From NCBI RefSeq assembly GCF_037137075.1, contig NZ_JBBBNV010000001.1:372001-436000 (forward strand): a stretch of DNA of 64,000 nt, read 5' to 3'. The notes under the pieces are model-generated. The model worked only from the letters and a program-made list of their open reading frames with translations. It was not told the origin of the DNA and searched no databases. Position 1 is the stretch's first letter; each line of letters starts with the position of its first letter. Both the position numbers and the translations under genes were made by a program. This DNA is from JBBBNV01 sp037137075. GTDB lineage: Bacteria; Bacillota; Bacilli; Paenibacillales; NBRC-103111. This document shows, in pieces, positions 61,285-64,000 of the stretch.

Positions 61285-62292
61285 TCAGCTTTTGTGCTGA
61301 AGAACAGCGCTTTGTCGGATAAGCTCCATCCACCGGACCCGCTCCAGCGCTTCGTACAGCGATTTATCGGGCGGATGTCCGTACAAAACCGCATCCCGGA
61401 AATGGCCAAGCTGGTTTTCATAGTAGTGCTGCGGCTCAAATTCGATCATATCCAGCAGCTGTCCGCTGCGGTTCTCCACTTTGATCGTGATTTTATACCG
61501 GCCGACATTGGCCCGGAAGAAATCATTTATCGTCAGAACCGCTCCTTCGGTCTCCACCACATGACGAGCACGGTACGGCTTCTCGAAGGAGCCGGAAAAT
61601 GCGGCAAACGGCCCGTCGGTAAAACGGATGAAGGAGACGAAGGACCAGTCGCAGCCCCTTGGGCCCGCGAAATCAGACCGTCCTCCCCAATCCGCAACCC
61701 GCGCGTCCTCCAGCCCGAACATCGCCTGAATAAACTGCAGCCAGTAGCAGCCGAGATCATAAAAGACACCGCCGCCTTTGTCCGGAAAGCTGCGGTAATT
61801 GTTGAAGGAATCGGCCTTGGCGGGAATGTTCAGCTCCGTATGCAAGCGCAGCGCCTGACCGTAGCGCCCTGTTTCAAGCAGCCGGCGCAGCTCAGCCTGC
61901 CAGGGATGGTGGCGCACCATCAGCGCTTCCCATACATGCAGGCCGCTGCTGTGGGCCGCCTCAGCAATTTGCTTGGCTTGGGCCGCATGCAGCGCCAGCG
62001 GTTTTTCTACCAGCACGTGCTTGCCCGCCTGAATCGCCCGAATCGCCCACTCCGCATGAAGCTCATTACTTAATGCAATATACACCGCATCAAGATCAGG
62101 GGAATCGAGCAGCTCCTCCAGTCCTTCAAACACCTGCTCGATGCCGAACTCGGCGGCGAGCCGTTCAGCCCGGCTGCGCGTCCGGTTGGCAATGCCTGCT
62201 GCTTGAATGCCGGACAGCTGCGGCAGCGGCTGAAACACCGCCCGCCGCACAATGTCCGCGCAGCCCAGAATACCTAGCCGGAGTGTATCCAT
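61285..62292 (-). CDS. Gfo/Idh/MocA family oxidoreductase
   Basis: 335 residues from ATG 62292 (GAGGGA about 12 bases upstream; GTG 62304 is an alternative). N-terminal GILGCADIVRRAV, the middle VYIALSNELHAEWAIRAIQAGKHVLVEKPLA, where EKP carries the conserved Lys, and GGGVFYDLGCYWLQFI, the D-x-G-x-H-like segment (here D-L-G-C-Y), in which the usual His is not evident. Such enzymes oxidise or epimerise sugars and inositols or their nucleotide forms. Its place suggests action on the UDP- or CDP-sugar of the cluster. Confidence 0.8.
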   Translation of the reverse strand: MDTLRLGILGCADIVRRAVFQPLPQLSGIQAAGIANRTRSRAERLAAEFGIEQVFEGLEELLDSPDLDAVYIALSNELHAEWAIRAIQAGKHVLVEKPLALHAAQAKQIAEAAHSSGLHVWEALMVRHHPWQAELRRLLETGRYGQALRLHTELNIPAKADSFNNYRSFPDKGGGVFYDLGCYWLQFIQAMFGLEDARVADWGGRSDFAGPRGCDWSFVSFIRFTDGPFAAFSGSFEKPYRARHVVETEGAVLTINDFFRANVGRYKITIKVENRSGQLLDMIEFEPQHYYENQLGHFRDAVLYGHPPDKSLYEALERVRWMELIRQSAVLQHKS

Positions 62293-62314
62293 GCTGCATC
62301 GCACTCCCTCGGTT

Positions 62315-63505
62315 TTAAATATGCTTTAACGCAGAAACCCCATGCAGATACAGCACATTGCATTTGGAGCAGGCCGGCGTCAGACCGTTGTTGACCGTTT
62401 CCCGGATTTTGTCATACGCTTCCGAATTCCAGATTTCCGGCAGCCGCTGCTCCTTCAAATTGCCGACAGAAAATTCCGAGAAAAATTTGCAGGCCGAAAT
62501 ATTCCCCGTCGGCGTGACATCAATGCGGGTTGCCAGCGCCAAGCAATCCGTCGCACAGCGGCTGGTCATTTCCTCACCTGTCACGAACGCTTCAATCTCA
62601 TCGAATTCCAGTCCCGGCTGATACCGGAGACGGGTTTTCCATACCCGGTCATTCATTTTACGCATTTGCTCCATGAGGTCTGGAATGTGCTTGGGCTCCA
62701 CCTTATATTTGAAGGCGTGCCAGCTGTTTTTGTGATCCTCGGCAAGCGGACGCAGCCAATCGAAGTGCTGGACGAAATAATCGTCCATTTTGGCCGAAGT
62801 CTCGCTGGAGATATACCACGGGAAGGTCAGCAGGACCAAATCGATTCCTTTTTGCTCGAAGCTGTCCATCAGATCATACAAATAGGAAATGTTGGCGTTA
62901 TTGATAACCGTGTGCACGGAGATACGCCCCTTGAATTTGCCCTGCTCCCGCAAGCCCATCAGCTTGTCGATCGTGTCCATCGTTTTGCCGAACGAGCCCC
63001 TGCCCCGGATCAGATCGTGGTCCTTCTCAAAGCCTTCCAGCGCAATCAGCAGCTCCAGATGCTCGGATACCTCGTTTAACGCGTCCATATACTTATCCAC
63101 AAGCAGCCCGTTGGTGCAGATCGTCGTTTCCCGCGGGTCTTCCTTGAGAATGTCCAATATGTCTCCGAACCGCCGGTGGTACATTGGCTCGCCGCCCCAT
63201 AGATAGAGGCGGGACTTGACCGTTTTCGTATCGTCGAACAGCTGCTTGACGATGCTGACATCGATGTCAAGATTTTGCTCGTCGCTGTCCATATGATGGT
63301 GATAGCCATCCTCATTCCACTGGTAGCAGTGCTTGCAGCGCAGGTTGCAGCGGTTAGTCAGCTTGATGGCGACGAATTCCGGCAGCTCGGTCTTGTACCG
63401 GGGATTGTTCTGCTTCTCCCGCATTGGCACCGCGATGTTACGAATCGTGCGTTTCAGTATATCGAACGATTTCTCATCCATTTTGATATTCGTTCTCGGC
63501 TGCAT
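62315..63505 (-). CDS. Radical SAM/SPASM domain protein
   Basis: 396 residues. The radical SAM motif CNLRCKHC follows FVAIKLTNR, about residues 50-60; LYLWGGEPM is the glycine motif, ICTNGLL follows, and the C-terminal SPASM-like cysteines are at CATDCLAL, ISACKFF and TPACSKCNVLYLHG. SPASM enzymes often modify peptides but also act on sugars and small molecules, such as BtrN, which oxidises an aminocyclitol. With no precursor peptide in view, a small-molecule or sugar substrate is at least as likely. It lies 22 bases before the oxidoreductase gene. Confidence 0.87.
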   Translation of the reverse strand: MQPRTNIKMDEKSFDILKRTIRNIAVPMREKQNNPRYKTELPEFVAIKLTNRCNLRCKHCYQWNEDGYHHHMDSDEQNLDIDVSIVKQLFDDTKTVKSRLYLWGGEPMYHRRFGDILDILKEDPRETTICTNGLLVDKYMDALNEVSEHLELLIALEGFEKDHDLIRGRGSFGKTMDTIDKLMGLREQGKFKGRISVHTVINNANISYLYDLMDSFEQKGIDLVLLTFPWYISSETSAKMDDYFVQHFDWLRPLAEDHKNSWHAFKYKVEPKHIPDLMEQMRKMNDRVWKTRLRYQPGLEFDEIEAFVTGEEMTSRCATDCLALATRIDVTPTGNISACKFFSEFSVGNLKEQRLPEIWNSEAYDKIRETVNNGLTPACSKCNVLYLHGVSALKHI

Positions 63506-63543
63506 GACGTTCTTCCCTACCTTTCATCGTCGGTTGACCCGAG

Positions 63544-64000
63544 CTATATGCGGGGCTTTTCGTTGTAATACAGACAGCAGCCCGGGCATATCGGAAACAG
63601 GTTTTTACGTAAATAATCACGGTATTCCTTATAGCGCTGGCCGTTCCAAATTTCTTTCAAGCTCTGCTCATACACGTTGCCGAGGGTTAAGTCATAGAAA
63701 TTATGACAAGAGGTCACTTCACCGCGGGCGTTCACCTCCGTGCTGATCCACGGAAACACGCAGCGCTTCTTCATGTTTGTGACCTTGTGCCAATTGGCCG
63801 TGAAGTAATTGCGGATATTTTCCTCACTGATGACCTTCGGATAGGCATTAAAATACATCTGCCGCTCTCCGCAGTGCTGCTCGATCCGCTTCAGCTGCCG
63901 GGCCAGCTCCGCCGGGTCAATCTCGCTGAATCGGGCCGGGTCCGAGATGAAGCCTCTGGCAATCGGCGCCCACGGCACTCCGAATTCGCGGTGCAGCAGA
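63544..64000 (-). CDS. Second radical SAM/SPASM-type protein (5' end outside window)
   Basis: Only the C-terminal 152 codons are visible; the frame stays open to the window edge, so the printed GTG is not the start. RQMYFNAYPKVISEENIRN, CVFPWISTEVNARGEVTSCHN, LGNVYEQSLKEIWNG and NLFPICPGCCLYY are the usual SPASM-type segment. The cysteine arrangement (CVFPW, SCHNF, CPGCC) resembles those in tandem radical SAM pairs. It is 38 bases upstream of the previous gene and probably co-transcribed. The cluster therefore continues beyond the window. Confidence 0.8.
   Translation of the reverse strand, partial: LLHREFGVPWAPIARGFISDPARFSEIDPAELARQLKRIEQHCGERQMYFNAYPKVISEENIRNYFTANWHKVTNMKKRCVFPWISTEVNARGEVTSCHNFYDLTLGNVYEQSLKEIWNGQRYKEYRDYLRKNLFPICPGCCLYYNEKPRI

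Noticed and set aside
61159..62073. A 304-codon plus-strand ORF
   Set aside because: It is the complement of the Gfo/Idh gene, whose motifs are clear; codon pattern and content are those of a shadow frame.
1..64000. CRISPR arrays, tRNA or rRNA genes, insertion sequences, phage att sites
   Set aside because: No regularly spaced repeats, no cloverleaf-like segments, no transposase or integrase motifs were found on reading both strands.
62315..64000. A RiPP precursor peptide next to the radical SAM genes
   Set aside because: No short ORF with a ribosome site and a Cys- or Gly-rich core is seen between 51 and 64 kb; one may lie beyond the window.

Overview
The window reads as chromosomal DNA of a low-to-mid GC Gram-positive bacterium, most likely Paenibacillus or a close relative. 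The inference rests on strong AGGAGG-type ribosome binding sites, TTGACA/TATAAT promoters, a Bacillus-type yda exopolysaccharide operon, a GlnK/GlnL-type two-component pair and several families common in Paenibacillaceae. I see no rRNA, tRNA, CRISPR array or intact insertion sequence.

Layout. 0-2 kb: 3' part of a repeat-containing GH18 glycosidase. 2-6.5 kb: a sugar/sugar-acid catabolic operon (split UxaA dehydratase, SDR, small protein, RbsD-type pyranase) with a near-ideal promoter, a 16-bp LacI-type palindrome on it and a divergent LacI regulator. 6.6-10.2 kb: a decayed secretion locus, in which a PpiC-like fragment is fused to the start of an unrelated sensor gene and a cNMP/C39/ABC exporter is split by two in-frame TAG codons. 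10.3-13.7 kb: a PAS-GGDEF-EAL protein and a soluble PAS chemoreceptor. 13.9-18 kb: orphan and broken genes (AraC remnant, CrtC-like lipocalin, SUKH protein, a gene with an in-frame TGA, a DUF4241-like protein). 18-22 kb: dicarboxylate/glutamate symporter divergent from a GlnK/GlnL-like pair, with a paired-hexamer site between them. 22-32 kb: a ydaKLMN-type exopolysaccharide operon extended by a membrane protein, a GH113-like hydrolase and a MORN protein; its degenerate GGDEF protein keeps the c-di-GMP I-site. 32.6-37.8 kb: the five-gene STM4011-STM4015 cluster of unknown function. 37.9-42.2 kb: a polyimmunity stretch (SUKH-3, SUKH-1, Imm22 and unknowns) with gene debris. 42.5-46.6 kb: an HSP90-like ATPase with two tandem paralogous helical-repeat proteins. 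46.8-48.9 kb: a type II restriction-modification pair. 49.3-50.7 kb: fumC behind a strong Fur box. 51.1-64 kb: a large minus-strand biosynthetic operon with two carrier proteins, two BtrH-like proteins, a luciferase-like monooxygenase, sugar-nucleotide enzymes, a three-gene ABC exporter, a Gfo/Idh oxidoreductase and two radical SAM/SPASM proteins, ending at a clear terminator and running off the right edge.

The most interesting systems are the 51-64 kb gene cluster (its ACP, flavin monooxygenase and BtrH-like set recalls butirosin side-chain chemistry, here joined to sugar-nucleotide and radical SAM genes), the STM4011-4015 cluster, the HSP90/helical-repeat operon beside the restriction and immunity genes, and the c-di-GMP-linked exopolysaccharide operon. 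Six loci carry point or frame lesions; these may be true decay or consensus errors, and read-level checking would separate the two. All functional assignments come from reading motifs, not from searches.
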